Shown piece after piece: positions 51,235 through 59,685 of a stretch of 59,987 nt of DNA. The position numbers and the translations under genes are program-made. Below the pieces are notes generated by a model. It was not told the DNA's origin. It searched no databases and saw only the letters and a list, made by a program, of their open reading frames with translations. How positions within the stretch are numbered: the stretch's first letter is position 1; every line of letters begins with the position of its first letter. This DNA comes from Alcanivorax sp. 1008 (lineage in GTDB: Bacteria; Pseudomonadota; Gammaproteobacteria; Pseudomonadales; Alcanivoracaceae), in the NCBI RefSeq assembly GCF_020667895.1, contig NZ_JAFMPS010000014.1:1-59987 (forward strand), read 5' to 3'.

Positions 51235-52407
51235 CTACAGCTGCTCGCCACTTAATTTTTGCAAAAACTCTATGCGCTGCTGTGTTGCCGCATCCTGATA
51301 GGGCTCTTCGCTGTAACTGGTCAGTGGAAATCCAGCCACCGGGTAGCTGGTTTCACTTGCACTGCCATACTGTGTCTGCTCGCCCGGCGCAGATGGCATG
51401 CGCATTACATTAATGTCGGTGAGTACATATGGCCCGGCGATACCTTTTTCCCTGAGCGTGGTGGCATGGACTTTCATCAGCCCTATGCCGTTGTCGCTGG
51501 ATAGCAGAAAGGAGGCATTGAGGTGGCTGACGGGTATGCCTGACTCCGAGAATAGATTGGCCTGCACTCGGTAGTAACCCGGGCTAATCACATCAAAGTG
51601 CGCCGGTATAACAAGGTGTGCGCCATCAACGTAGGCAGAGCCAAGATAATCAAGATTGGCCGTGCTTTGATATAGCTGTGCGACGGCGGTGACAGTGGAG
51701 CTTTGCCCGTCAGACAGTTTTAGCTGGGCGGCCACTGTCACTTCGGTGTCCACAAAGGAGCTCAGCTCAGTGGCCGGGATTGTCGCGACAAATGTTTCCA
51801 CATTACCTTGCTGGGTTGCGCTGGCAAGCGGAACGGCTGCGGTGGTTCCTGCGCTGTGCTGGATCAGCACCTGACCACCGGTTGCCTTAATCATCGGCGA
51901 GTTACTGCTATCTCCTTCGCTTGCCACCACTACGGTTACTGGCAGGTCACGATTTCTGTCTAGCACATATTGGGGTAACTGAATTGCCACTTTTAACGAA
52001 GGCGCGTTGGACAAAGGTCTTTCCGAGGGAGTGAAGGCGCGAGGATTCAGGGCGCTCCAGTCACTTTCTGCCAGCGGCTGCGAGTAGGGTGGAAAGCGCG
52101 CATTGTAGCTATAGGCTTCGGCCACCTCAGCCAGCTGGTTTTGCATCGGACTTCTGAGGTCTTCAGCCATTTCAGCGGGTCTGTCTGGATAGCTCTGCTC
52201 TGGGTAATTTTCCGTCTGTTGGAACGACTCTTCAGCCTGGGAGTTGTCGCTCTGCGAGGAGCGCTGTGAGGAGTTCTGCGAGGTAAGCACACTTGCGGAT
52301 TGATTCTGCCCGGCTACATCACTGGATGTGACGTCGTCATTTCTCGGCACCAATATCAGGGCGATAATGAAGGTTACGATGCCGATGGCGGGGATATATT
52401 TATGCAT
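51235..52407 (-). CDS. Membrane-anchored protein downstream of the lipase, unknown function
   Basis: A 390-residue protein: one N-terminal hydrophobic anchor (MHKYIPAIGIVTFIIALILVP), a Ser/Gln-rich linker (about residues 28-80), then an exported beta-rich region (SLKVAIQLPQYVLDRNRDLPVTVVV; DTEVTVAAQLKLSDGQSSTV; GYYRVQANLFSESGIPVSHLNASF). ATG 52407 has AGGG upstream. It is on the same strand as the lipase, 77 bases downstream, with a 14-bp hairpin in between. The architecture resembles a lipase foldase (anchor, linker, domain), but the foldase motif is absent and the domain is beta rather than helical. I do not recognise the family; a partner role for the lipase is inference. Confidence 0.6.
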   Translation of the reverse strand: MHKYIPAIGIVTFIIALILVPRNDDVTSSDVAGQNQSASVLTSQNSSQRSSQSDNSQAEESFQQTENYPEQSYPDRPAEMAEDLRSPMQNQLAEVAEAYSYNARFPPYSQPLAESDWSALNPRAFTPSERPLSNAPSLKVAIQLPQYVLDRNRDLPVTVVVASEGDSSNSPMIKATGGQVLIQHSAGTTAAVPLASATQQGNVETFVATIPATELSSFVDTEVTVAAQLKLSDGQSSTVTAVAQLYQSTANLDYLGSAYVDGAHLVIPAHFDVISPGYYRVQANLFSESGIPVSHLNASFLLSSDNGIGLMKVHATTLREKGIAGPYVLTDINVMRMPSAPGEQTQYGSASETSYPVAGFPLTSYSEEPYQDAATQQRIEFLQKLSGEQL

Positions 52408-52438
52408 GCAGTTCGCCCTGGCAGAAACATGTAACCAT

Positions 52439-52477
52439 GCTAATGTCCCAGCACCTTATCAGAGCTGGGACATTAGC
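52439..52477. terminator. 14-bp perfect hairpin between the lipase and its downstream gene
   Basis: GCTAATGTCCCAGC (52439-52452), an 11-base loop, GCTGGGACATTAGC (52464-52477). There is no T run on either side, so it may be a transcript-processing or attenuation element rather than a classical terminator. Confidence 0.55.
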
Positions 52478-52484
52478 GCGCTGT

Positions 52485-53573
52485 TCAGTCGTTCAGCGCT
52501 TGATAGATCAGGCTAGAGAACGAGGTGCTGTCAGATCCGGCCACATATTGCCAAGTGCCGGTTTCCTTCCACACCTGCCACCAGCGACGAGTTACCGTGC
52601 GGGTGTTGGTGGCGAAGTCAACGTTCAGCCCTGCGGAGAAGTTGTTCAGCACATAGGTAGCATTGCCTTTGTGCTGATCGGCAACCAGAGTGAAGTGGTC
52701 ATAGTCAGAGGCCATGAGAACCGGGAAATGGTTCGGCATCAGACCGCGCGGGCCAAACTGCCAGGTGCGCTTGCCGTCGTAGGCGATATTGGATGAGCAG
52801 CTTTGTATGGCATCCGGCGCGGAGGCACCACAGCTGGAATGGGCCGGCACCACGGTGTCATCGGCTCCGCGAATAAATGGCTTTGTCACAGCATTGGCGC
52901 CATCGGCACCGCTCACGGAGAAACGCAGGCGAGGAATACTGTTGGGCCAGTTGGCATGATTGCGTGCCCCTGATGTTGTCAGATCAAGCACCACACCCAG
53001 ATCTTTGTAGTCGGTGATGTCCAGATCCATACCCAGTACAGCGCCGGCGGCCAGCTTCATTGGCAGGGGAACGTAATCACTGTTGGCTGCTCCCACCGCT
53101 ATGTCGGCGAGATCGGTACCACCACCGGCCCCAGCAAAGTCAATGGTGGCAATAATGTTCAGTGGCGCATAGCCGGCACTGGTTAGCCATGCTTCCTGAT
53201 GGGCGAGAAAATACCGACTGACCAGATCACCTGTGCTGTGAGTTACCAGCACGCAGCCGTTGGTGCACAAGCCTTCAGCGGAATAGCGCTTGGCCTGCTC
53301 GAAAACGAATTCAGCGATACCGCCTTCCAGACGATCGGCGGCGGACCAGTTAAAGTATCCCTCCGCACGGGACTGCCAGAAAGTGGACATCTTGCGCCGC
53401 GTCAAAAGCTCTTCTCTAGTAGGTGCCTTGATCAGATCGTCACTAACCAGTCCATGGACAAGAATCACGTTGTGGCCGGCAAGCTGTGCATTGGCCATGC
53501 CCGGAGCGATTAGGGCCGAAAGCATCAAGCCCAAGGTGGCGAAAACCGACATAAGGCGTTTGTTATTATTCAT
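52485..53573 (-). CDS. Secreted triacylglycerol lipase/esterase (alpha/beta hydrolase)
   Basis: A 362-residue exported hydrolase. The signal peptide ends near PGMANAQ, then comes NVILVHGLVSDDL, the oxyanion-hole strand. The nucleophile elbow is VTHSTGDLVSRYF near residue 112, where the usual first Gly of GxSxG is replaced (T-H-S-T-G). A late histidine in SDYDHFTLV near 290 is a candidate catalytic base, and four cysteines could form two disulfides. ATG 53573 follows AAGGA. Secretion through a Sec/type II route is likely. The substrate range (long- or short-chain esters) is not predictable. Confidence 0.8.
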   Translation of the reverse strand: MNNNKRLMSVFATLGLMLSALIAPGMANAQLAGHNVILVHGLVSDDLIKAPTREELLTRRKMSTFWQSRAEGYFNWSAADRLEGGIAEFVFEQAKRYSAEGLCTNGCVLVTHSTGDLVSRYFLAHQEAWLTSAGYAPLNIIATIDFAGAGGGTDLADIAVGAANSDYVPLPMKLAAGAVLGMDLDITDYKDLGVVLDLTTSGARNHANWPNSIPRLRFSVSGADGANAVTKPFIRGADDTVVPAHSSCGASAPDAIQSCSSNIAYDGKRTWQFGPRGLMPNHFPVLMASDYDHFTLVADQHKGNATYVLNNFSAGLNVDFATNTRTVTRRWWQVWKETGTWQYVAGSDSTSFSSLIYQALND

Positions 53574-53786
53574 ACTGATTAGTCCTTTTGGGTTAGCTGA
53601 CTAGCGCTACTGCTTTTTTAGCTGGCCCAAACTAGCCTGAGTGCGGCAACCATACTGGCCACAATGTGTACAAAAACCGCCAGTGGTGTGGCTATATTAG
53701 TGCACTTTTTGAGAACGCCTGTTCACGAACTATTCGAGAAAAGGCCTATCTCCATTTGCCAATGAGCCGCATTAGCATGAGAATCA

Positions 53787-54888
53787 ATGGCATCCCGGCT
53801 AATGTCGAAAATAATGAAAATAACGGGTACAGACAGGAAAGAGCTGCGCTTCCCTCGAACGGTGCTGGAGCCTATCCGGCATGTTCTCGGTAGCCAGACC
53901 CCTGAGGTGTCCTTTGATGACCTGCTCATTCACCTTGGCGCCTCGCCTGAGCAGTTCGAAGACCCGGCGTTTACGGTGGATGGTGAGCAGCTATATAAGC
54001 TGTTCAAGTGGATCGGCAATGCCACCCAGAACCGGGTTTCCCTGAAGAGCTGGCTAAGTCACTTTTTCTGCCACCAGCGCTGGCTTGACCGGCATGGCTG
54101 CTCTTAGCGCCAATAACGTGCGTGAATCTCTGCTGGTGGCGGTGCGCTACTTGCCATTGCTGGTTCCTGTGATGCGGGCGGAGTTGTTTGAGGAGCCTCC
54201 CCGGGTTCGATTCTGCCTTGAGATGACAACTGACATGGGGGAGATGAATAGCTTCCTGCTCGAAATGGTCACTGCCGGAGTGCATATTATTTCCAATGAT
54301 GTGATGTCGGCGGAGGTGCCAAGGGTGGTTCATTTTACCCATGGCTATGGGGAAGGCAGCAGAGCAGAAAAGCACCAGCAGGACCTTGAGGAGCTATTTG
54401 GCAGCCGGGTTATTTTTAATAGCTATTTCAACGGCATGGAAGGGCGCGCGGAAGATCTGAGTGTGATGACCCGAAGCCCTAACGACGCCACCTTTAGTGC
54501 AGTCAAACGGATACTCGAAGATGAGCTCTCCATCGGCAGTGACACGATGTCGTTTGCCACAATGGTGCATCACGAGCTGGTCAAGCTGGCCAATACAGGA
54601 AAGTATCCATCGCTGGAAGAATTCGCCGATCGCATGAATATGTCGCCGAGGACCCTGGTCCGCAAGCTTGGTAAAGAGGACACATCATTCAAAAGCATCA
54701 CCAATGAAGTCTGGCTAAGGCTGGCAAAAGAGCTACTGCTTAAAACCCGTTACTCGATCAAGAAGATCGCCCTGCAAACGGGATTCAATACCACCAACTC
54801 CTTTAGTCGTGCGTTCAAGTCGTTGGTGGGAGAGACCCCACTTTCATGGCGTAGCCGCAATGAAAGCGGGAAGCCTGGAAAAGGGTGA
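53787..54888 (+). pseudogene. Broken AraC-family regulator gene (frameshifted)
   Basis: Two open frames together make one OruR-like regulator. The first part (53787 to about 54045) encodes TVLEPIRHVLGSQTPEVSFDDLLIHLGASPEQFEDPAF and ends around KWIGNATQNRVSL. The second (from about 54085) begins LTGMAALSANNVRESLLVAVRYLPLL and has an intact C-terminal helix-turn-helix pair (LEEFADRMNMSPRTLVRKLGKED and IKKIALQTGFNTTNSFSRAFKSLVGETPLSWR). Between them a third frame reads EELAKSLFLPPALA, so at least two frame changes occur within about 50 bases. Either the gene is decaying or the sequence has errors here. It is divergent from the lipase, which it may have controlled. Confidence 0.75.
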
Positions 54889-55057
54889 GCCGCCGGCATT
54901 TTTATTGGCCTTATCCATTGATCTGAGTCAATTTTTCAGGAAAGGCACCAACTCCCGTTGCTATACACTGGAAGGGTATCCAGATAGTCCGTTGTTTCAG
55001 GCAAAGCACCCTGTGCTATGGCCGCGGCGGGCTTTACCACAGGGGGACGCGAAACTG

Positions 55058-56161
55058 ATGAATGACTCAGTAGCAAAGGCAGCAAAAGCACCTAAGACAG
55101 CCAAGGCAAAGCGCAGCAGGAAGAAACAGCCATCGGTTATCGAAACCTTTACGGTTCTGCAGCAATCTGCCGAGGCGCAGGACGCTCAGGCTGCAGCCGT
55201 GGAAGATATTCTTGAGCATTCTGCTCCTCGGCCTAAAGAAGTGGATATGGCGCTCAGCGAAGTTAGTGCCATTCTTGATGGGGCGTCACCGGATGATGTG
55301 GCGGCGCTAAAGAAGGTGGTGCTCAATTGGCGTCAGTTCGGTGCCAAGCTGCCGGTAAGTCGTGATGACGAGCTGGTCGAGGATTGGCGATCTTCCGCCT
55401 ATCCCTACAAGAACAGGTTGTCACGGAAAAACTACGAGCAGCAGAAGTACCACCTGCAGGTGGAGCTGCTTAAGCTGCAGTCATGGGTCAGGGAGACGGG
55501 CCAGCGTATTGTTCTGCTTTTTGAAGGTCGTGATGCGGCTGGCAAGGGCGGCGCCATTAAACGTTTTATGGAGCATCTCAACCCACGTGGTGCCCGTGTG
55601 GTTGCACTGGAAAAGCCCACCGAAGAGGAACGCGGCCAGTGGTATTTTCAGCGCTACCTTAACCAGTTGCCCACCAAGGGTGAAATCGTCCTGTTTGATC
55701 GCTCCTGGTATAACCGCGCTGGCGTCGAGCGTGTAATGAACTTCTGTTCAGACGAGGACTATGAGCTGTTCCTGCGGCAGACACCTGAGCTGGAGCGCCA
55801 TCTGGTCAATAGCGGCATCCATCTGATCAAGTTCTGGTTTTCCGTTAGTCGCAAAGAGCAGCACAGGCGTTTTGAGGAGCGCCGCATCCACCCCCTAAAG
55901 CAATGGAAGCTAAGCCCGATTGATCTGGCTTCGCTGGATAAATGGGATGATTACACCGCGGCTAAAGAAGCCATGTTCTTCCATACGGATCATGCCGAGT
56001 GTCCATGGATCGTGGTTAAGTCGGATTGCAAGAAACGGGCGCGCCTGAATGCCATGCGCTATGTGCTCAATTCCATGGATTACACCGGCAAGGATATTGC
56101 TAACGTTGGTCCTACTGATCCGTTGATCGTCACCCGGGCCAGCTTGAGCACGTCATCCTGA
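55058..56161 (+). CDS. ppk2: Polyphosphate kinase 2 (PPK2)
   Basis: A 367-residue cytoplasmic enzyme that transfers phosphate between polyphosphate and nucleotides. A Lys/Ala-rich N-terminal tail is followed by the P-loop kinase domain. Walker A is LFEGRDAAGKGGAIKRF near residue 153, and the Walker B region is EIVLFDRSWYNRAGVERVM near 210. The lid is FWFSVSRKEQHRRFEERRIHPLKQWKLSPID, then WIVVKSDCKKRARLNAMRYVL near 325. ATG 55058 has AGGGGG upstream, somewhat distant; longer in-frame starts lie in the AraC remnant and are unlikely. It may act in nucleotide or polyphosphate balance under stress. Which direction it favours cannot be told. Confidence 0.9.
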   Translation: MNDSVAKAAKAPKTAKAKRSRKKQPSVIETFTVLQQSAEAQDAQAAAVEDILEHSAPRPKEVDMALSEVSAILDGASPDDVAALKKVVLNWRQFGAKLPVSRDDELVEDWRSSAYPYKNRLSRKNYEQQKYHLQVELLKLQSWVRETGQRIVLLFEGRDAAGKGGAIKRFMEHLNPRGARVVALEKPTEEERGQWYFQRYLNQLPTKGEIVLFDRSWYNRAGVERVMNFCSDEDYELFLRQTPELERHLVNSGIHLIKFWFSVSRKEQHRRFEERRIHPLKQWKLSPIDLASLDKWDDYTAAKEAMFFHTDHAECPWIVVKSDCKKRARLNAMRYVLNSMDYTGKDIANVGPTDPLIVTRASLSTSS

Positions 56162-56168
56162 CCCAGCT

Positions 56169-56203
56169 AGCCGGCGGTAAGGTATTCACTGTTGCCGCCG
56201 GCT
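56169..56203. terminator. Hairpin between convergent ppk2 and DUF2306-like genes
   Basis: AGCCGGCGGTAA (56169-56180) pairs with TTGCCGCCGGCT (56192-56203) with one G-U pair and an 11-base loop, followed by GCTTT. It sits between the stops of two convergent genes, so a bidirectional terminator is likely despite the short T run. Confidence 0.6.
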
Positions 56204-56231
56204 GCTTTGGTCAGGTTACTGCGCAGACCAA

Positions 56232-57773
56232 TCAGGAAATACGGTAGCGCTCGGTCTCCGCCGAATAGACTGACAGGAGGAAGCCAATCAGCACGGGTGT
56301 GAAGACTGCCCCGATGGTAGCTAACTCGTAACCGGCGCCTTCAGCAAGGTATAGCGGCGGAACTGCGCTGGTGACATCAAGCAGCCAGAGATTGATCAGT
56401 ATCAGTGCTGGCGAGGTCGCGCTCAGCAACAGAAATTGCAGCCACTCCACAGCTTTTCCACGCGCACCCTGACGCTGTGCTCTTGTTTTCTGCAGCATGA
56501 AAAAGATCAGCAACAGGCCGAGTAGCGCGAAGCCACCACCGGCCAGAGAGCGGGAGTGATTTGGCATTCCCAGCTGATAAGCCCAGTGAAGAGAGATTGC
56601 GGCCACGATAACGGCGCTGATGCTGGTCAGATGTGTTGCCATTGATCGTTCGTTAATACCGTTGCGCAAGCTTGCCAGCTCGGTCCAGGCCGCTAGCATC
56701 AATACTTCCAGGGCCAGAGCGAACAGCACCAGCACGCCACCATCCACTACGGCGCTAAGCCAGCTTAGCGGTGCCGCTGGAATCATGCGCGAAACCACAG
56801 GCATATCAGCAAGACTATTAAGGGTCATGGCGGGCGTTAGCCACACCAGCGCCAATGCCGCCAGCAGCACATAGCCGATGCGTTGGGTTGCCAATGAGAG
56901 TGGAGCCAGTGCCAGCGTTGCCGACGCACGTAGCGGGCTGCTGCTACGGTTGACCCGGAACAGCCAGTAGCCGGCAAGAGACGCCTGCACAAACAGAATG
57001 GTGTTCACCAGAATATTCATCTCGTTGAAAGAGGCGTCACCGGCTATGGTCGAAAGTGCCAGCCAGTCGATGCGCTGCAGCGGCGCTGTCATCAGGAAGC
57101 CGAAGCCAAGTGCCTGCCAGCCCATATGTCTGGCAATGTCCTTGCGTAGCAGCGCCAGGCCTGCCATGGACACGCTAACCACCACCCCCACCAGCATAAT
57201 CCAGAGGCCAACGTGGAACACGAAGGTGTTGTAGGTGTTGGCGATACCACTATTGACCAGATGAATGCCGCTTAAGGTCATTGAAGCAAAAGCGGCCAAC
57301 ACATAGACCACACCGACCACTCGGTGGGCTTTGCGAAAACGGCGACGGAACGCTGGCCAGAATTGCAGAAAGCCGGCAGTCATCAATACCAGGCCGAGCA
57401 TCATGTGGGTGCTCAGTACCGTGCGACGGGTTTCTGACATGCTGAAGTAATAGACTTCGGTTTCCTGGAGGCCATCGTCACCATAGGCATAATCGCCGGA
57501 AGAGAGCCGCGCCATTAGATTGACCCAGGCGGGCATGGCCTGCCGGACTTCCTCGGTGCCGGTCATGTCGATGCCCTGATTGGTCTGTTTCAGGATGTAG
57601 GAGGTCACCTCGGCGCCATTGTCGGTGCGACTGGTTACTGGAGAGAGCGTGGTTCCCGAATTGAACGCCAGCAATCCGTAGCCAATAAGCACCAGGCCCA
57701 ACAGTGGCCAGATCCACTGGCGCGCTGCGCCGCTGGTGGTTGGGTCAATGGAGGGCGGGGTTGGATGTCTCAT
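56232..57773 (-). CDS. Multi-pass membrane protein, DUF2306-like
   Basis: A 513-residue inner-membrane protein with about 12 hydrophobic helices. The region near residue 123 (THMMLGLVLMTAGFLQFWPAFRRRFRKAHRVVG, then VYVLAAFASMTLSGIHLV) is the DUF2306-type signature with conserved histidines. ATG 57773 (MRHPTPPSIDP) is preferred; the longer frame would extend through the divergent promoter. A further His in LHWAYQLGMPNHS near 424 could bind metal or heme, but this is speculative. It is divergent from an AraC gene, which may regulate it. The function of the family is unknown. Confidence 0.7.
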   Translation of the reverse strand: MRHPTPPSIDPTTSGAARQWIWPLLGLVLIGYGLLAFNSGTTLSPVTSRTDNGAEVTSYILKQTNQGIDMTGTEEVRQAMPAWVNLMARLSSGDYAYGDDGLQETEVYYFSMSETRRTVLSTHMMLGLVLMTAGFLQFWPAFRRRFRKAHRVVGVVYVLAAFASMTLSGIHLVNSGIANTYNTFVFHVGLWIMLVGVVVSVSMAGLALLRKDIARHMGWQALGFGFLMTAPLQRIDWLALSTIAGDASFNEMNILVNTILFVQASLAGYWLFRVNRSSSPLRASATLALAPLSLATQRIGYVLLAALALVWLTPAMTLNSLADMPVVSRMIPAAPLSWLSAVVDGGVLVLFALALEVLMLAAWTELASLRNGINERSMATHLTSISAVIVAAISLHWAYQLGMPNHSRSLAGGGFALLGLLLIFFMLQKTRAQRQGARGKAVEWLQFLLLSATSPALILINLWLLDVTSAVPPLYLAEGAGYELATIGAVFTPVLIGFLLSVYSAETERYRIS

Positions 57774-57856
57774 GGTTGCTTTCCAGAGCCGGTTATCAGG
57801 ATGCACGCATGTTAGTGGGCATGGCATTGAACCGTAATAGCGATCGGGGCCAAGGG

Positions 57857-57886
57857 TTGTCACTTTACGCCAAGCAGCTTCATACT
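57857..57886 (+). promoter_or_regulatory. Possible promoter of the AraC-TetR pair
   Basis: A -35-like TTGTCA (57857-57862) and a -10-like CATACT (57881-57886) are separated by 18 bases, 33 bases before the AraC start codon. Match to consensus is moderate. Confidence 0.35.
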
Positions 57887-57919
57887 CCCTGTCCCAACCC
57901 CTGATTCGAAGAATAGTGC

Positions 57920-58963
57920 ATGCCGATAATCAAGGTGGATACGCTGAGTTTTCCCGTTAGCTATGTGCAGGTGGCAGAGGAAATCTGCGCCGCACGGGGG
58001 CTTGATGCGGACCGCTTTCTTGCCGATCAATTTGGCATTACTGCGCAGTTAAGGGCAGACCCGCAAGGGCAGATTAGCGGCACCCAGTTCAGCGCCTTGA
58101 TGGGGCTGCTGTTAGAGTTCGCTTCCCAGTCTCCTGACCACCAGCGCAAGTTGATCGATTTCTTTCCGCCAACGATCCACGGCTATGTGGCATTGGCTGC
58201 GATTACCTCGGCAACGGTAAAGAACGCGCTGGACATTGCCGTGCGCTACGCCCATCAGGTTATGCCTGCATTTGAAATGAGCTACACGGTAAACAAAGGG
58301 CAATGCCAGGTTTCTCTTAATCGTCTGGCCGATCTTGGTGACGGTAACGCACTGCTTACCGAGATGGTGTTCTGCGCGTTGCACTCATTTCTGCGCCTGT
58401 TTGGCGGCGATACCACGGTGCTGCATCTGACCCTGATACACGACAAGTTGGTGCTTTCCGAGCTGCCCCGGCTTTATCCCAACCTGACAGTGGAGATGGG
58501 CCGTGACAGCAATATGGTCCGATTTCCGGAAAGTCACCTGAATGCGATCATTGCCACGCGCAATACGGCCACCCATCAGGCCATTGAGCAGGCGCTGGAA
58601 AAAAACGAGGCGCGGCTCAGGCAGCGACACAGCATGACCCATCGGGTTTCCGGTGTGATCCTGTCGATGCTGCAGCATCAACGCGTGGTGGAAGCACAAC
58701 AGGTGGCTCAGGCGCTGGCGCTGTCATCGCGCACCTTGAATCGCCGTCTGGCCGAAGAGGGCACCAACCTGCGGCAGCTCTACAACGATTGTCGCTGCTC
58801 TATCGCCCAGCAATTACTGCATCATGGAAATATGACGGTAAGCCAGATCAGCCAGCAACTGGGATTTTCCGATGAGGCAAACTTTTCCCGGTTCTTCAAG
58901 CAGCAAACCGGGCAAAGCCCGGGGGCGTTTCGGGCGTCAGGCAAACAGCAGGAGGTGAAGTGA
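57920..58963 (+). CDS. AraC-family regulator overlapping a TetR gene
   Basis: A 347-residue OruR-like regulator: FFPPTIHGYVALAAITSATVKNALDIAVRYAHQ near residue 83, then VAQALALSSRTLNRRLAEEG and VSQISQQLGFSDEANFSRFFKQQTGQSPGAFR at the C-terminus. Its TGA stop shares one base with the ATG of the TetR gene, so the two regulators are translated together, an unusual pairing. It is divergent from the DUF2306-like gene across 146 bases, which may be its target. The effector is unknown; fatty acids or hydrocarbons are plausible only by context. Confidence 0.86.
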   Translation: MPIIKVDTLSFPVSYVQVAEEICAARGLDADRFLADQFGITAQLRADPQGQISGTQFSALMGLLLEFASQSPDHQRKLIDFFPPTIHGYVALAAITSATVKNALDIAVRYAHQVMPAFEMSYTVNKGQCQVSLNRLADLGDGNALLTEMVFCALHSFLRLFGGDTTVLHLTLIHDKLVLSELPRLYPNLTVEMGRDSNMVRFPESHLNAIIATRNTATHQAIEQALEKNEARLRQRHSMTHRVSGVILSMLQHQRVVEAQQVAQALALSSRTLNRRLAEEGTNLRQLYNDCRCSIAQQLLHHGNMTVSQISQQLGFSDEANFSRFFKQQTGQSPGAFRASGKQQEVK

Positions 58964-59550
58964 TGTCCAGGCCGGAGAGCGCAAAAGACAGGATCAAGCA
59001 GGAAATGCTACGCCAGCTGGCTGACGTCGGTTACGGCGCTATTACCATCACTGGTCTGGCGGAATCCCTGGGCATGTCCCGGCAGAATTTGTACAAGCAT
59101 TACACTTCCAAGGAACAGATCTTTTTCGATATTACCGAGCAACGGCTGGAGGCATTTTTTGATGTCTTTGAGCAATTTTATTCCGATCGCTCCCCGGAAA
59201 AATGGGACGCAGTGATTCGCAATCTGCTGGCGGTGATCGAAAGTAACCGGGAGCTGCTTGGCCATATTCTCGAGGGCCAGACCGAGCCGGCCGTGTTTGC
59301 CAGCCTGAAGGCCGCCATCGCCCGGGCGCTGGGTCACGTCGCCAGAGTTAATGGCATCGTCATCAGCGATCGAGCGTTCTTCGATATTATCGTGCTGCAT
59401 ATCGCCGGCTCCTCCTATCACATCACCCGCGCCTGGATACTTGGCGGCGCCGATGTCCCCGCTGCCAAGCTGGCGCTGGTGCTGGGTGATCTGTTCAACG
59501 ACGGCATCGTCAGCAAGCTGAAAGCCTGCGATCAGGCTGGTCAGGACTAA
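58963..59550 (+). CDS. TetR-family repressor
   Basis: A 195-residue one-component repressor. The N-terminal helix-turn-helix is ITGLAESLGMSRQNLYKHYTSKEQIFF, preceded by MLRQLADVGYGAITI, as usual for TetR proteins. The rest is a helical ligand-binding and dimer domain. ATG 58963 has an excellent AGGAGG seven bases upstream and overlaps the AraC stop by one base. A 30-bp palindrome 39 bases after its stop is the most likely operator in reach, controlling the next gene and perhaps the repressor's own regulon. The effector is unknown. Confidence 0.87.
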   Translation: MSRPESAKDRIKQEMLRQLADVGYGAITITGLAESLGMSRQNLYKHYTSKEQIFFDITEQRLEAFFDVFEQFYSDRSPEKWDAVIRNLLAVIESNRELLGHILEGQTEPAVFASLKAAIARALGHVARVNGIVISDRAFFDIIVLHIAGSSYHITRAWILGGADVPAAKLALVLGDLFNDGIVSKLKACDQAGQD

Positions 59551-59588
59551 ATCTCGCCCCGTTCCCGTATCCGTTTCCGTGTCTGCGG

Positions 59589-59618
59589 CAGTTAACACTT
59601 GGCGCCAGGTGTTAACTG
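59589..59618. promoter_or_regulatory. 30-bp palindromic operator candidate
   Basis: Arms CAGTTAACAC (59589-59598) and GTGTTAACTG (59609-59618) flank the centre TTGGCGCCAG. Fourteen of fifteen base pairs are symmetric. It lies between the TetR stop and the next start codon and directly upstream of a weak -35-like TTGCTG. Size and symmetry fit a TetR operator; no T run follows, so a terminator is less likely. Confidence 0.65.
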
Positions 59619-59685
59619 TTGCTGCGTGCCATGCCCGCCTAGGCTGCTGACATCAACACGGTAAACCGGACAACGGGAGCAGGGC

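Noticed and set aside
51235-52407. Lipase-specific foldase (Lif)
   Set aside because: The anchor and linker fit, but the RxxFDY-type foldase motif is absent and the exported part looks beta-rich rather than helical.
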